From: Bacillota bacterium
GTDB taxonomy: Bacteria; Bacillota; Dehalobacteriia; UBA4068; UBA4997
Assembly: GCA_017398165.1 (NCBI GenBank)
Contig: JAFQHB010000182.1
Coordinates: 1-16,414, forward strand
Direction of reading: 5' to 3'
DNA length: 16,414 nucleotides
The position numbers were made by a program, and so were the translations under genes. The notes beneath the pieces are model-generated. The model saw only the letters and a program-made list of their open reading frames with translations, searched no databases and was not told where the DNA came from. Shown one piece after another: positions 5,551 to 13,758 of this stretch. Each line of letters begins with the position of its first letter. The stretch's first letter is position 1.

Positions 5551-6645
5551 ATGACAGAAAAAAGAATCTACAATTTTTCGGCCGGCCCCTCTATGCTGCC
5601 GCTGCCGGTGTTGGAGCAGGCTGCTTCAGAGCTGCTCAATTACGGCGGTTCCGGTATGTCAGTAATGGAGATGAGCCATCGTTCGAAATATTTTGATGAT
5701 ATTATCACTTCGGCAGAGCAGCTCTTCCACGAGGTAATGAATATTCCCGAGGATTACAAGGTGCTGTTCCTGCAGGGCGGTGCTTCCACCCAGTTTGCTA
5801 TGGTCCCGATGAATCTGCTTTCCTCGCCCGAGGCTAAGGCTGATTACATCGTGTCCGGTATGTTTGCCAAGAAAGCCTATGAGGAAGCCTCCAGACTGGC
5901 TGCCAATATCAATGTAGCCGCATCCACCAAGGAAGAAGGCTTTAACCGTGTACCTATGCAGGATGAGCTGAAGCTCTCGGCCGATGCTGATTACGTGCAT
6001 ATGTGTATGAATAACACTATCTTTGGTACCAAATTCCCCTACATCCCCGAGACCGGTAATGTGCCGCTGGTGGCAGACCTGTCCTCCTGCATTTTGTCCG
6101 AGCCTGTGGATGTCAGCAAATTCGGTATTATCTATGCCGGTGCACAGAAGAACATCGCGCCTGCCGGTGTTACCATCGTTATCATCCGCAAGGATCTGAT
6201 CAAGGATCCTCTGCCGGGTACACCTACTATGATGACTTACAAGACCCATGCCGATAACGACTCTATGTACAATACCCCGCCGTGCTATCCGATCTACATC
6301 TGCAAGCTGGTGCTGGAGTGGATCAAGGGTCTGGGCGGCGTAGAGGCTATTGCCGAGATCAACCGCAAAAAGGCTGCTATGCTGTATGATTATCTGGACA
6401 GCAGCAAGCTGTTTATCCCGTTTGCGGCCAAGGGCAGCCGTTCGATGATGAATGTCACCTTCCGTACTGCCGATCCCGAGCTGGATGCCAAATTCGTGAA
6501 GGAGACTGCCGCTGCCGGCTTCTCCAACCTGAAAGGTCATCGTTCGGTCGGCGGTATGCGTGCTTCGATCTACAACGCTATGCCTGTTGAGGGCGTCGAG
6601 GCACTGGTCGAGTTTATGGCCAAGTTTGAAAAAGAGAACGCTTAA
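5551..6645 (+). CDS. serC: Phosphoserine aminotransferase SerC
   Basis: This 364-residue PLP-dependent class V aminotransferase converts 3-phosphohydroxypyruvate and glutamate to phosphoserine and 2-oxoglutarate, the second step of serine synthesis. The family opening FSAGPSMLP (9-17) is present. So are MSHRSK (41-46), LFLQGGAST (72-80) in the cofactor phosphate region, and IIYAGAQKN (193-201) with the PLP-binding lysine at K200. Length is that of the standard enzyme. The ribosome binding site AAAGGAG lies about 8 nt before the ATG. It is followed after 52 nt by serA and then a DUF1015 gene, clearly one operon. In the serC-serA gap a small hairpin pairs ATCCT with the AGGA of the serA ribosome binding site, which could tune serA translation. 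Confidence 0.97.
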   Translation: MTEKRIYNFSAGPSMLPLPVLEQAASELLNYGGSGMSVMEMSHRSKYFDDIITSAEQLFHEVMNIPEDYKVLFLQGGASTQFAMVPMNLLSSPEAKADYIVSGMFAKKAYEEASRLAANINVAASTKEEGFNRVPMQDELKLSADADYVHMCMNNTIFGTKFPYIPETGNVPLVADLSSCILSEPVDVSKFGIIYAGAQKNIAPAGVTIVIIRKDLIKDPLPGTPTMMTYKTHADNDSMYNTPPCYPIYICKLVLEWIKGLGGVEAIAEINRKKAAMLYDYLDSSKLFIPFAAKGSRSMMNVTFRTADPELDAKFVKETAAAGFSNLKGHRSVGGMRASIYNAMPVEGVEALVEFMAKFEKENA

Positions 6646-6697
6646 TTGAATCCTAAAAAATATAAAAAAATCCTGATATATTAGGAGGAAATACATA

Positions 6698-7600
6698 ATG
6701 GTAAGAATTCTGGCTGCCGATGGTATGGAGCAGGCTGCTGTTGCCAAACTGCGTGAGTTGGGCTTTGAAGTAGTAGAGCAGTTTTATGAGGCCGATGAAC
6801 TGGCCGAGAAAGTAAAGGAATTTGACGTGCTGGTAGTTCGTTCGGCTACCAAGGTGCGCGTACCCGTGATCGACGCTGCTGCTGAGGCAGGCCGTCTGAA
6901 AATGGTGATCCGCGGCGGCGTTGGTGTGGATAATATCGACGTGGCCTATGCCGAGGAAAAAGGCATCAGGGTACGCAATACCCCGGCGGCATCCAGCCGT
7001 TCGGTGGCTGAGCTGGCTCTGGGCCATATGTTTGGTCTGGCACGTTATATCAGCATCGCCAATTACACTATGCGTAACGGCGAATGGAACAAGAAGAAAT
7101 ACGAAGGCATCGAGCTGGGCGGCAAGACTCTGGGTATCGTGGGCTATGGCCGCATCGGCCGTGCTCTGGCCGATATGGCTGCTGCTATCGGTATGAATGT
7201 TATCGCATATGATAAATTCGCCGAGGCTCCCGAGATCGTCAGCCTGGATGAGCTGCTGGCAAAGGCTGATTTCATCTCGCTGCACATCCCGGCGACTAAG
7301 GGCGAGGCTCCGCTGATCAATGCCGAGACTATTGCCAAGATGAAAGACGGTGCTTTCCTGATCAACACCGCACGCGGTGCGCTGATCGACGAGGAGGCTC
7401 TGCTGGCCGCCCTGGAGAGCGGCAAACTGGCCGGCGCGGCTCTGGACGTTTTTGCCGAGGAGCCTACCAAGAACGAGGCTCTGTGCGCCTGCCCGAAAGT
7501 ATCGCTGACGCCCCATATCGGCGGCTCTACCGCCGAGGCACAGGGACGCATCGGTGATGAGATCGTATCACATATTCTGGAGATGTTTCCGGTAGCATAA
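6698..7600 (+). CDS. serA: D-3-phosphoglycerate dehydrogenase, short form without ACT domain
   Basis: This 300-residue enzyme oxidises 3-phosphoglycerate to 3-phosphohydroxypyruvate with NAD, the first step of serine synthesis. The substrate domain is split around the nucleotide domain. Visible marks are VRGG-type VIRGGVGVDNID (70-81), the Rossmann motif GYGRIG (149-154) with D172 at the end of the second strand, and the catalytic trio R226 (NTARG), E255 (FAEEP) and H273 (PHIGGST). The protein ends just after the catalytic core. It therefore lacks the regulatory ACT and intervening domains of long SerA enzymes, and simple serine feedback at an ACT site is not expected. A strong AGGAGG precedes the ATG. 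It is the middle gene of serC-serA-DUF1015. Related D-2-hydroxyacid dehydrogenases are possible in principle, but the operon partner fixes the role. Confidence 0.95.
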   Translation: MVRILAADGMEQAAVAKLRELGFEVVEQFYEADELAEKVKEFDVLVVRSATKVRVPVIDAAAEAGRLKMVIRGGVGVDNIDVAYAEEKGIRVRNTPAASSRSVAELALGHMFGLARYISIANYTMRNGEWNKKKYEGIELGGKTLGIVGYGRIGRALADMAAAIGMNVIAYDKFAEAPEIVSLDELLAKADFISLHIPATKGEAPLINAETIAKMKDGAFLINTARGALIDEEALLAALESGKLAGAALDVFAEEPTKNEALCACPKVSLTPHIGGSTAEAQGRIGDEIVSHILEMFPVA

Positions 7601-7618
7601 AAGAGGAGGCTGGCTTCG

Positions 7619-8887
7619 ATGGTTGTCGTTAGGCCGTTTGCAGCGCTTCGCCCCACAAGTGGCCTGGCGGATAAGGTAGCGGTATTGCCTATGGGTATGA
7701 TGAACAGTGAGGAAGCGCGTCGTATGGCGGCGGGTAATCCGTATTCCTTTCTGCATATTGATAAGGCAGAGATAGATCTGCCGCCCGAGCAATACGGCGT
7801 GCTTTCGGGTTCTGATGTTTATCCTGATGAGATTTATGATCTGGCGTCTGCCAATTTGCGGCGTTTTGAGGATGAGGGTACTCTGCATCAGGATGAAACC
7901 CCGATGTTCTATATTTATCGTCAGCAGATGCCAGACCGCGTCCAGACGGGGCTGGTGGTTTGTGCGTCTGTGGATGATTATATCAACAATAACATCAAAA
8001 AGCACGAGTTTACCCGTGCATCCAAAGAAGCAAGCTGCATCCGCCTGATGGACAGATGTAATGCCCATACCGGTCCGATATTTTTGGCATATCAGGGGCG
8101 GGAGGAGATCACCAGGCTGATTGCGGATTGGGCGGATACCCATCAGCCGGTTTATGATTTTACCACCGCCAACGACGTAACGCACATCATCTGGGTGGTT
8201 GACGATATGGCGGTCATCGCTGCCCTGATCGAGGCCTTCGCGGCGGTGGAGACGCTGTATGTTGCCGATGGTCACCATCGCGCGGCTTCATCCGTCGAGG
8301 TGGCAAAGCTGCGCCGCAGCGAAAACCCGCAGTATGACGGCAGCGAGGGCTTCAATTACTTTCTGGCGACGCTTTTCCCGGCGGATGAGCTGCGGATTAT
8401 GGATTACAACCGTGTGGTACGTGATCTGAACGGTATGTCGGAGGAAGCTTTCCTGGCGCGGCTGGCCGAGGTGTGTGATATTGAGCCTTACCTCTGTGAC
8501 GGCTGTCCCCGTCCGCAAAGCAGCCATACTATCAGTATGTGTCTGGCTTCCGGGTGGTATATGCTCACTGTTCGTGAGGGCGTTTTTGATCCCTCGGATA
8601 TAATGGGGCGGCTGGATGTCAGCATTCTGCAAAACAGCGTGCTGGCGCCGATCCTCGGCGTGGGCGATCCCCGCACCGATGAGCGTATTGATTTCGTCGG
8701 CGGCAACCGTGGCCTGGGCGAGCTGGAGAGGCGTGTGCAGGACGGCTGGGCGGTAGCTTTTGCGATGTATCCGCCGAGTATCGATGATTTGATGCAGATA
8801 GCGGATAACGGCGATATTATGCCGCCCAAGTCCACGTGGTTTGAGCCCAAGCTGCTGAGTGGTCTTTTTATTCACAAGTTTGACTGA
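7619..8887 (+). CDS. DUF1015 family protein in the serine operon
   Basis: This 422-residue cytoplasmic protein belongs to the DUF1015 family, often found beside serA and serC in anaerobic Firmicutes. It starts 18 nt after serA with GAGGAGG upstream. Conserved blocks are MVVVRPFAALRP at the start, NPYSFLHIDKAE (40-51), the KKHEFTR segment (127-133) and VADGHHRAASS (215-225). No signal peptide or membrane segment is seen. The DGHHR motif recalls the DG(N/H)HR signature of ParB-fold free serine kinases such as archaeal SerK and SbnI; this resemblance is by motif only. No serB phosphatase gene is present in the operon. I infer a link to phosphoserine or serine metabolism, possibly the last step, but the function is unproven. 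The operon ends at the terminator 8917-8953. Confidence 0.85.
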   Translation: MVVVRPFAALRPTSGLADKVAVLPMGMMNSEEARRMAAGNPYSFLHIDKAEIDLPPEQYGVLSGSDVYPDEIYDLASANLRRFEDEGTLHQDETPMFYIYRQQMPDRVQTGLVVCASVDDYINNNIKKHEFTRASKEASCIRLMDRCNAHTGPIFLAYQGREEITRLIADWADTHQPVYDFTTANDVTHIIWVVDDMAVIAALIEAFAAVETLYVADGHHRAASSVEVAKLRRSENPQYDGSEGFNYFLATLFPADELRIMDYNRVVRDLNGMSEEAFLARLAEVCDIEPYLCDGCPRPQSSHTISMCLASGWYMLTVREGVFDPSDIMGRLDVSILQNSVLAPILGVGDPRTDERIDFVGGNRGLGELERRVQDGWAVAFAMYPPSIDDLMQIADNGDIMPPKSTWFEPKLLSGLFIHKFD

Positions 8888-8916
8888 TAGTTCTGACTGA
8901 CAACCTGATATAATGC

Positions 8917-8953
8917 GGCATACCGTGCCCGGCCTGTGCGGTATGCCATTTTT
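8917..8953 (+). terminator. Terminator of the serC-serA-DUF1015 operon
   Basis: A 9-bp perfect stem (GGCATACCG at 8917-8925 with CGGTATGCC at 8939-8947) has a 13-nt loop and is followed by ATTTTT. It lies 29 nt after the DUF1015 stop. Confidence 0.85.
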
Positions 8954-8999
8954 ATGTGTGTCGGTATATTGGGTGCTGCGCTGTATGTAAGTTGCGGTC

Positions 9000-9028
9000 T
9001 TGACAGACCTGGCAAAGCGTGCTAAAAT
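9000..9028 (+). promoter_or_regulatory. Sigma-A promoter of ZIP transporter gene
   Basis: A perfect TTGACA (9000-9005) and TAAAAT (9023-9028) are separated by 17 nt. The predicted start is about 9035, within the palindrome described separately. Confidence 0.8.
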
Positions 9029-9031
9029 ATA

Positions 9032-9047
9032 GTTAGTTAAAACTAAC
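9032..9047. promoter_or_regulatory. DtxR-like operator palindrome over the transcription start
   Basis: GTTAGTT-AA-AACTAAC has perfect 7-bp arms around an AA centre. It begins 4 nt after the -10 box and covers the predicted start site, an ideal place for a repressor. The TTAG...CTAA pattern is like sites of DtxR-family metal regulators (DtxR, IdeR, MntR/TroR types). The regulator gene is not in this window. Confidence 0.6.
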
Positions 9048-9125
9048 AGGCAAATTCCGTTTAAGATTATGGAATGTAATTTCGATATTATAATGAATAT
9101 CGGATGGATAAAGGAGGTTTCGCTA

Positions 9126-9926
9126 ATGTCTCAGGCTGTTTTGTGGGCGGCGGCAGGTACCGGCTTCACATTTTTGATGACATCTCTGGGGTCGGCTACG
9201 ATATTTATGCTGCACAGGCGGGCAGCGGCGCAGTTTTGGCAGAGGATATTTTTAGGGTTTGCGGCGGGTGTAATGATCGCAGCTTCGGTGTGGTCGCTGC
9301 TGCTGCCGGCTATCGAGGAGGCCGAAGCGGCCGGTTCGGCGCTGCCGTGGCTGCCGGCGGTGGGCGGCTTTGCATTGGGCGGGGTATTTATGCTGCTGGT
9401 GGATAGCCTGCTGCCGCACCTGCACGCTGATGCCGAAAGCCCCGAGGGTTTGCCGAGCTCTCTGCGGCGGAGCACGCTGCTGATGGCGGCGGTGACGCTG
9501 CATAATGTGCCGGAGGGTATGGCTCTTGGTTTGTCCTTCGCACTGGCGGCACAGCACAGCGCCGACCCGGCGGCAATCAGCACTGCTGTGGCGCTGGCAG
9601 TGGGTATGGGCATACAGAACTTCCCCGAGGGAGCGGCGGTATCGCTGCCGTTGTACCGCGAGGGGGTATCCGTTGGCAAGGCTTTTGGCCTGGGGGTACT
9701 CTCCGGTGTGGTAGAGCCGGTTTTTGGCATTCTGGCGGTGCTGGTAGCTGGATCTCTGACCGGCCTGATGCCGTGGCTGCTGGCTTTTGCGGCGGGTACG
9801 ATGATCTATGTGGTGACGGAGGAATTGATCCCCGAGGCACATCTGGGAGAACACTCGCATATCGGTACAGTGAGCGTAATGGCGGGGTTTTTGCTGATGA
9901 TGCTGCTGGATGTGGCACTGGGCTGA
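9126..9926 (+). CDS. ZIP family divalent metal transporter, GufA-like
   Basis: This 266-residue integral membrane protein has about eight hydrophobic segments. It belongs to the ZIP family, which carries zinc, iron or manganese into the cytoplasm. The paired metal motifs are intact: HNVPEG (126-131) in the fourth segment and QNFPEG (164-169) in the fifth, with further acidic residues at E197 (VVEP) and EELIPE (232-237). QNFPEG in place of HxxPEG is typical of the GufA branch. A histidine-containing loop (PHLHADAE, 98-104) lies before segment four. The start is the ATG at 9126, because AAGGAGG sits 8 nt upstream; an upstream in-frame ATG at 9069 has no such site. It stands alone between its promoter/operator and the terminator at 9996-10033. 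The operator suggests repression by metal. Confidence 0.9.
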   Translation: MSQAVLWAAAGTGFTFLMTSLGSATIFMLHRRAAAQFWQRIFLGFAAGVMIAASVWSLLLPAIEEAEAAGSALPWLPAVGGFALGGVFMLLVDSLLPHLHADAESPEGLPSSLRRSTLLMAAVTLHNVPEGMALGLSFALAAQHSADPAAISTAVALAVGMGIQNFPEGAAVSLPLYREGVSVGKAFGLGVLSGVVEPVFGILAVLVAGSLTGLMPWLLAFAAGTMIYVVTEELIPEAHLGEHSHIGTVSVMAGFLLMMLLDVALG

Positions 9927-9995
9927 CAAAACGCCAAAGAATCGTGCTGGTACGGGTTTGTTGGTAGTGCAGGGTAAATATACATCTAAATGACA

Positions 9996-10033
9996 AAAAC
10001 CAGTTCCGGCAGCTTACACGGGACTGGTTTTTT
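9996..10033. terminator. Bidirectional terminator between ZIP and TraX-like genes
   Basis: A 12-bp stem (9996-10007 with 10020-10031, one G-U pair, core CCAGT/ACTGG) is flanked by A-run and T-run: plus-strand transcripts end in TTTTTT and minus-strand ones in TTTTTG. It can serve both convergent genes. Confidence 0.85.
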
Positions 10034-10075
10034 ATAAAAAAGACAACGCAGCATTACGCAGCATTATAATGATAT

Positions 10076-10972
10076 TTACGACAATAAAGCTCGCAGCAAA
10101 ACCAATACATATAGATGCACTGCATAATAGCCGTAGAAAAAGTACTTATGCTTATTAGGACTCTCTCCATTATACAACAGCATAAACGGCAGCGCCAGCA
10201 GCATACCAAACCACTGTATGCCATCCATATATATATTAACAAACGGCAAATCCCGCAAATACTGACCCATTTGCTGAATGAGTTCGCAAGATGACATAAC
10301 CGTAGCCAACATCGGCCAAAACAAACAAAAACCTGCCAAAGCGAGCATCTGTCTGCCCTTAGTCTGTACGAAATAAAAGACAACGCCTAACAAAATCAAC
10401 GGTAAGCCGTATTCAGTATGTATCGGATTGGCACATACTGCATCCAAAACCGATCGGGCAACAGAAGCATACTCACCTGCAAAAGAACGAAAGAAATCGC
10501 TGCGATCTGCCAAATGCCACAACCTGTCCGGTACATAAGTTATTGCCGCAATCCCCAGCAAAGCCATCAGGCGACGCCCGGCAAGCCCACCGCCACGCCT
10601 GAACACGGCTTCAAGTAAATAAATATATACCGCAGTATAAAAGAAAGTAAATATTATGTTCCTAAAGCTGGGATAACCCAAGAAGCTGCCAAAACATAAA
10701 TTTATCGGACATTCCAGCAATTTGGTAAGCATAGCAATTATATACAGACGACATAAAAACTGCCTGCGGTTATGTGTATATCTGGCACTGTATGCGAAAA
10801 GAAACATAAACAGCGGAGCGGCAATCCTGCCCAACAGATGCATTTCATTCGCAAACCGCGCAACCACTGGTATACAATCAGCATTGTATTTAGCTATATG
10901 ATCTATCGTCATACACAATAAAGCAACGATCTTTAATACATAAGAATTCATACCATTCTTAATTGTCAGCAT
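10076..10972 (-). CDS. TraX family multipass membrane protein
   Basis: This 298-residue protein is strongly hydrophobic, with about eight to nine membrane segments. Family signs are KIVALLCMTIDHIA (14-27), HLLGRIAAPLFMFLFAYSARYT (45-66) with a positively charged HNRRQFLCRL loop after it, and the C-terminal HKYFFYGYYAVHLYVLVLLR. TraX of F-type plasmids N-acetylates pilin, and chromosomal relatives are poorly characterised membrane acyltransferase-like proteins. No pilin or conjugation genes are here, so the substrate is unknown. It starts 39 nt after the ABC ATPase stop and could be the last gene of that operon. Base composition differs sharply: 48 of 120 bases are G/C at 10081-10200, against 39 of 60 in a permease sample, which points to separate acquisition. 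The ribosome binding site is poor (GGTGGTG). M8 is an alternative start. Confidence 0.8.
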   Translation of the reverse strand: MLTIKNGMNSYVLKIVALLCMTIDHIAKYNADCIPVVARFANEMHLLGRIAAPLFMFLFAYSARYTHNRRQFLCRLYIIAMLTKLLECPINLCFGSFLGYPSFRNIIFTFFYTAVYIYLLEAVFRRGGGLAGRRLMALLGIAAITYVPDRLWHLADRSDFFRSFAGEYASVARSVLDAVCANPIHTEYGLPLILLGVVFYFVQTKGRQMLALAGFCLFWPMLATVMSSCELIQQMGQYLRDLPFVNIYMDGIQWFGMLLALPFMLLYNGESPNKHKYFFYGYYAVHLYVLVLLRALLS

Positions 10973-11011
10973 CAGCTATCACCACCATCACTGTATAATA
11001 TCCACTGCGCC

Positions 11012-11782
11012 TTACTGCCGCTCTGCCGGTGCAAAAGCCCAAAACCGCCGGCCTTCCGCCGTACCGGCCTGCACTCTGATGCCGAAAAGCCGCTCCAGAG
11101 AGCCATCAGCCGCCAGATCGGCGGGGCTGCCCGTTACCTGCAGGCGGCCGCCATCCAAAAGCATCAGCTCATCGGCAAACTCCAGCGCCAGATCCAGCTC
11201 GTGCATTACCACCGCTATCGTGCGCCCCTCGGCACAAAGCTGCAGCAGCAGCCCCATTATCTCAAAACGCGCACTGATATCCAGCCAGGCCGTCGGCTCG
11301 TCCAATAACACCGCCGCCGCATCCTGCGCCAGCGCCAGCGCAATATACGCCCGCTGCAGCTGCCCGCCGGAAAGCGTCGAAATCCGCCGCTCGGCACACC
11401 GGGCAATACCGGCCTGCTCCAAAGCCATATCTACCCGAAGCTTATCCTCGGCCCGCAGCCTGCCCCACACACGGTACGGATAACGCCCCATCTCGGCCAG
11501 TTGGCGCACCGTCAGTTCCGTCCGATTGTTGAGCTGCCCCAGCAGCGCCACCTGCTTCGCCGCCTCGCGTGGTTTGTATTGGCTGATAGGCCGCCCGTCC
11601 AGTAATATTTCCCCGGTGGATGGGCGCAGCAAACCGGCCGCCAGCCGCAGCAGTGTGCTTTTGCCGCAGCCATTGGGCCCCAGGAGCACCGTCAGCCGCC
11701 CCCGGCGCAGTCGGCAGCTCAGCCCCTGCATCAGCGGCAGCTCACCCGGATATGCAAAAGAGATATTCTGCAGCTCGATCAT
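11012..11782 (-). CDS. Iron/cobalamin-type ABC transporter ATPase (FecE/BtuD/FepC-like)
   Basis: This 256-residue cytoplasmic ATPase energises import by the neighbouring permease. The motifs are complete: Walker A GPNGCGKST (35-43), Q-loop Q83, signature LSGGQ (137-141), Walker B AAAVLLDE (155-162) with catalytic E162, and H-loop H194. The stretch LGRYPY-like EMGRYPYRVWGRL (97-109) is characteristic of the siderophore/haem/B12 group of ATPases. Its ATG overlaps the permease stop by 4 nt (ATGA), so translation is coupled. The C-terminal tail (about 225-256) is variable. The ligand cannot be decided from the ATPase. Confidence 0.94.
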   Translation of the reverse strand: MIELQNISFAYPGELPLMQGLSCRLRRGRLTVLLGPNGCGKSTLLRLAAGLLRPSTGEILLDGRPISQYKPREAAKQVALLGQLNNRTELTVRQLAEMGRYPYRVWGRLRAEDKLRVDMALEQAGIARCAERRISTLSGGQLQRAYIALALAQDAAAVLLDEPTAWLDISARFEIMGLLLQLCAEGRTIAVVMHELDLALEFADELMLLDGGRLQVTGSPADLAADGSLERLFGIRVQAGTAEGRRFWAFAPAERQ

Positions 11783-12771
11783 AAAACCTTGCTCCTATTG
11801 CGGATCACCAGATATATAAAGAACGGCCCGCCCAGCGCCGCCAGCAATATGCCCACCGAGAGCTCATACGGGGCAAAAAGCAGCCGCGCCAGCATATCGG
11901 CTGCGACCACCAGTGCCGCACCACCCAGCGCCGAGGCCGGCAGCAGCAGGCGATTATCCCCGCCCAGCAGAAAACGCATAATGTGCGGTACGATCAGCCC
12001 TACAAAGCTGAGCAGCCCGGCAAAGCTGACAGCCGCCCCTACCAGCAGCGCCGCCACCAACAGCAGTGCTGCCCGCACTGCCCGCACGTTCTGGCCCAGC
12101 GAGGACGCCATATCCACCCCCAGCGAGAGCAGATTGAGCTCCCGTGCCAGCAGCACGGCCAGCGCCAGCCCCAGCAGGATATACGGCGCGGCAAAGCACA
12201 AACGCTCCGGCGTGACGTATGCCAGGCTGCCCACCAGGAAGGAAGCCGCCCCTACGTAGGCATCCGGCCAAAACAGCAGCACGCAATCCATACCCGCGCT
12301 GAAGATAGTCGTCAGCGCCACGCCCAGCAGCACCAGAGCCGTCCCCGAAGCCCCGCCGCGTATCGTCAGCAGCAGCAAAATACCCACCGCCAGCAGCGCC
12401 CCCATAAAAGCCGCCACCGGCAGCAGCGCCCCGGCATCCGGCCACAATGCCGCCGCCAGCAGTACCAGAAAACCGGCCCCAGCATTTACGCCCAGCACAT
12501 TGGGGCCGGCCAGCGGGTTGCCCAGCATCGCCTGCAGTATGACGCCCGCCGCAGCCAGCGCCGCCCCGGCCAGCACACCGCCCAGCACCCGCGGCAGGCG
12601 CGACCACAGCAGTATACGCAGCTCGGTGGAGGTGGTATCGCCTGTCTGCCAGGCCTGCCATACCGCCGGCCAATCCAGCACCGTGGCACCCAGCGTCAGC
12701 CCCAGCAGCATCAGCACCAGCAGCAGCGTCCCCAGCAGCGCCCAAATCAGCTTGTCAGATGATCTACCCAT
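11779..12771 (-). CDS. FecCD family ABC transporter permease
   Basis: This 330-residue membrane protein has about ten hydrophobic segments and belongs to the BtuC/FecCD/FhuB permease family for iron-siderophore, haem or corrinoid uptake; two copies form the channel. Family blocks are RLPRVL (58-63), GVILQAMLGNPLAGPNVLG (76-94) and SFAGLLSFVGLIVPHIMR (249-266). The latter contains the cytoplasmic coupling region that contacts the ATPase. The end ELSVGILLAALGGPFFIYLV is also typical. Length is normal. GGAG precedes the ATG by about 5 nt, and the gene begins 33 nt after the binding-protein stop. It overlaps the ATPase start by 4 nt. Only one permease gene is present, so a homodimer is expected. 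Confidence 0.94.
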   Translation of the reverse strand: MGRSSDKLIWALLGTLLLVLMLLGLTLGATVLDWPAVWQAWQTGDTTSTELRILLWSRLPRVLGGVLAGAALAAAGVILQAMLGNPLAGPNVLGVNAGAGFLVLLAAALWPDAGALLPVAAFMGALLAVGILLLLTIRGGASGTALVLLGVALTTIFSAGMDCVLLFWPDAYVGAASFLVGSLAYVTPERLCFAAPYILLGLALAVLLARELNLLSLGVDMASSLGQNVRAVRAALLLVAALLVGAAVSFAGLLSFVGLIVPHIMRFLLGGDNRLLLPASALGGAALVVAADMLARLLFAPYELSVGILLAALGGPFFIYLVIRNRSKVL

Positions 12772-12804
12772 ACTGTCTCCTGTCTGCCCCGTGTGCGGAT
12801 GCCG

Positions 12805-13758
12805 TTACCCGGCCAGCGCATCGGCCAGCGCAGCATAGCTATCCGCCCAGCGGGCATTGGGTTTATACAAAAACTTTTCTTTATCCAGCAGAATGAAGCG
12901 TCCCTGCTGCACGGCAGTCAGACTGCTCCAGGCCGGATTGGCCGCCAGAGTCTCCTGCAGATTGCGCTCGGCGGCATCCGGGTCATTCCCCATCGGTATC
13001 ACGAAAACATAATCGGGATCGGCCGTCATAATGCGCTCGATGCTGAGATCCTGCAGCAGCGAAGGCTCGTCATCCAGAATATTGCGGCCGCCCAGCTCGC
13101 ACAGCATACGCCCGGTCATACTATCCGAGGTCTGTGGCCGAAAACCGCCGGAATACGTGATGAGCAGCAGGAAAGAAGGCTCGTCCTGCCGCTTGCCTGC
13201 TGTGATAACCTCGGCCACCCGGTCGGCCACCGCTGTACCATACTCCTGATACCGCTCCGGTTGGCCGCACAGATCAGCACAGACCTGCAGCATACCCAGA
13301 TAATCCGCCAGATGTGTCACACTAAAATATGCCGCCGTAATGCCGGCACCCTCCAGTGAGTTTTGCAGTGCCACGTGGCTGTCGGTGCGCGCTGTCTCGG
13401 ATGAAAGCAGCACCAGATCCGGCTGCAGTGCCAGTATTGCCTCCAGCCCCGGGCTCTGGAAGCTGCCCACCGAGGTCACACCCTGCGGCAGCACAAAGCC
13501 GCGCTCCTCAAAAGCATCGTCACTCGCACCGACCAAAGTTTCTTCACCGCCCGCCAGCAGCCATATCTCAGCAAAGCTGCCCATCAGCGCCACCACACGC
13601 TGCGGCTGTTCATCCAGACGCACCTCTCGCCCCAGCGCATCCGTGAAGCTGTAAAAAGCCGCCCCGGTATCATCCGCCGCGGTATCGGTATCCCCTCCGC
13701 ACCCAGCGCAGCAGAGCATCAGCAGTGCCAGCAGCACGGCCATCAGACGGCGGCTCAC
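12805..13758 (-). CDS. FecB/BtuF-type substrate-binding lipoprotein
   Basis: This 317-residue secreted lipoprotein captures the ligand for the ABC importer. Residues 1-20 form a lipoprotein signal peptide (MSRRLMAVLLALLMLCCAGC) with C20 as the likely lipidated residue; C at the -3 position instead of leucine is less usual. An acidic linker (GGDTDTAADD) follows, then the class III binding-protein fold. Its marks are the opening QRVVALMGSFAEIWLLAGG, a PDLVLL segment, the long connecting helix and the closing PDYVFVIPMG lobe. The start is GTG at 13758, whose G-T-G-A overlaps the radical SAM stop by 4 nt. ATG at codon 6 is possible but would shorten the charged end of the signal. No single set of ligand residues tells siderophore from haem or corrinoid. 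Confidence 0.9.
   Translation of the reverse strand: MSRRLMAVLLALLMLCCAGCGGDTDTAADDTGAAFYSFTDALGREVRLDEQPQRVVALMGSFAEIWLLAGGEETLVGASDDAFEERGFVLPQGVTSVGSFQSPGLEAILALQPDLVLLSSETARTDSHVALQNSLEGAGITAAYFSVTHLADYLGMLQVCADLCGQPERYQEYGTAVADRVAEVITAGKRQDEPSFLLLITYSGGFRPQTSDSMTGRMLCELGGRNILDDEPSLLQDLSIERIMTADPDYVFVIPMGNDPDAAERNLQETLAANPAWSSLTAVQQGRFILLDKEKFLYKPNARWADSYAALADALAG

Noticed and set aside
9069..9125. Upstream ATG at 9069 as the ZIP start
   Set aside because: No RBS there, and AAGGAGG sits correctly before the ATG at 9126; the extra 19 residues would contain the RBS.
11954..12762. Long open frames of 259-263 codons in other frames of the permease region
   Set aside because: Low-complexity Gly/Ala or Gln/Arg-rich shadows caused by the GC-rich permease codons; the FecCD frame has full family motifs.
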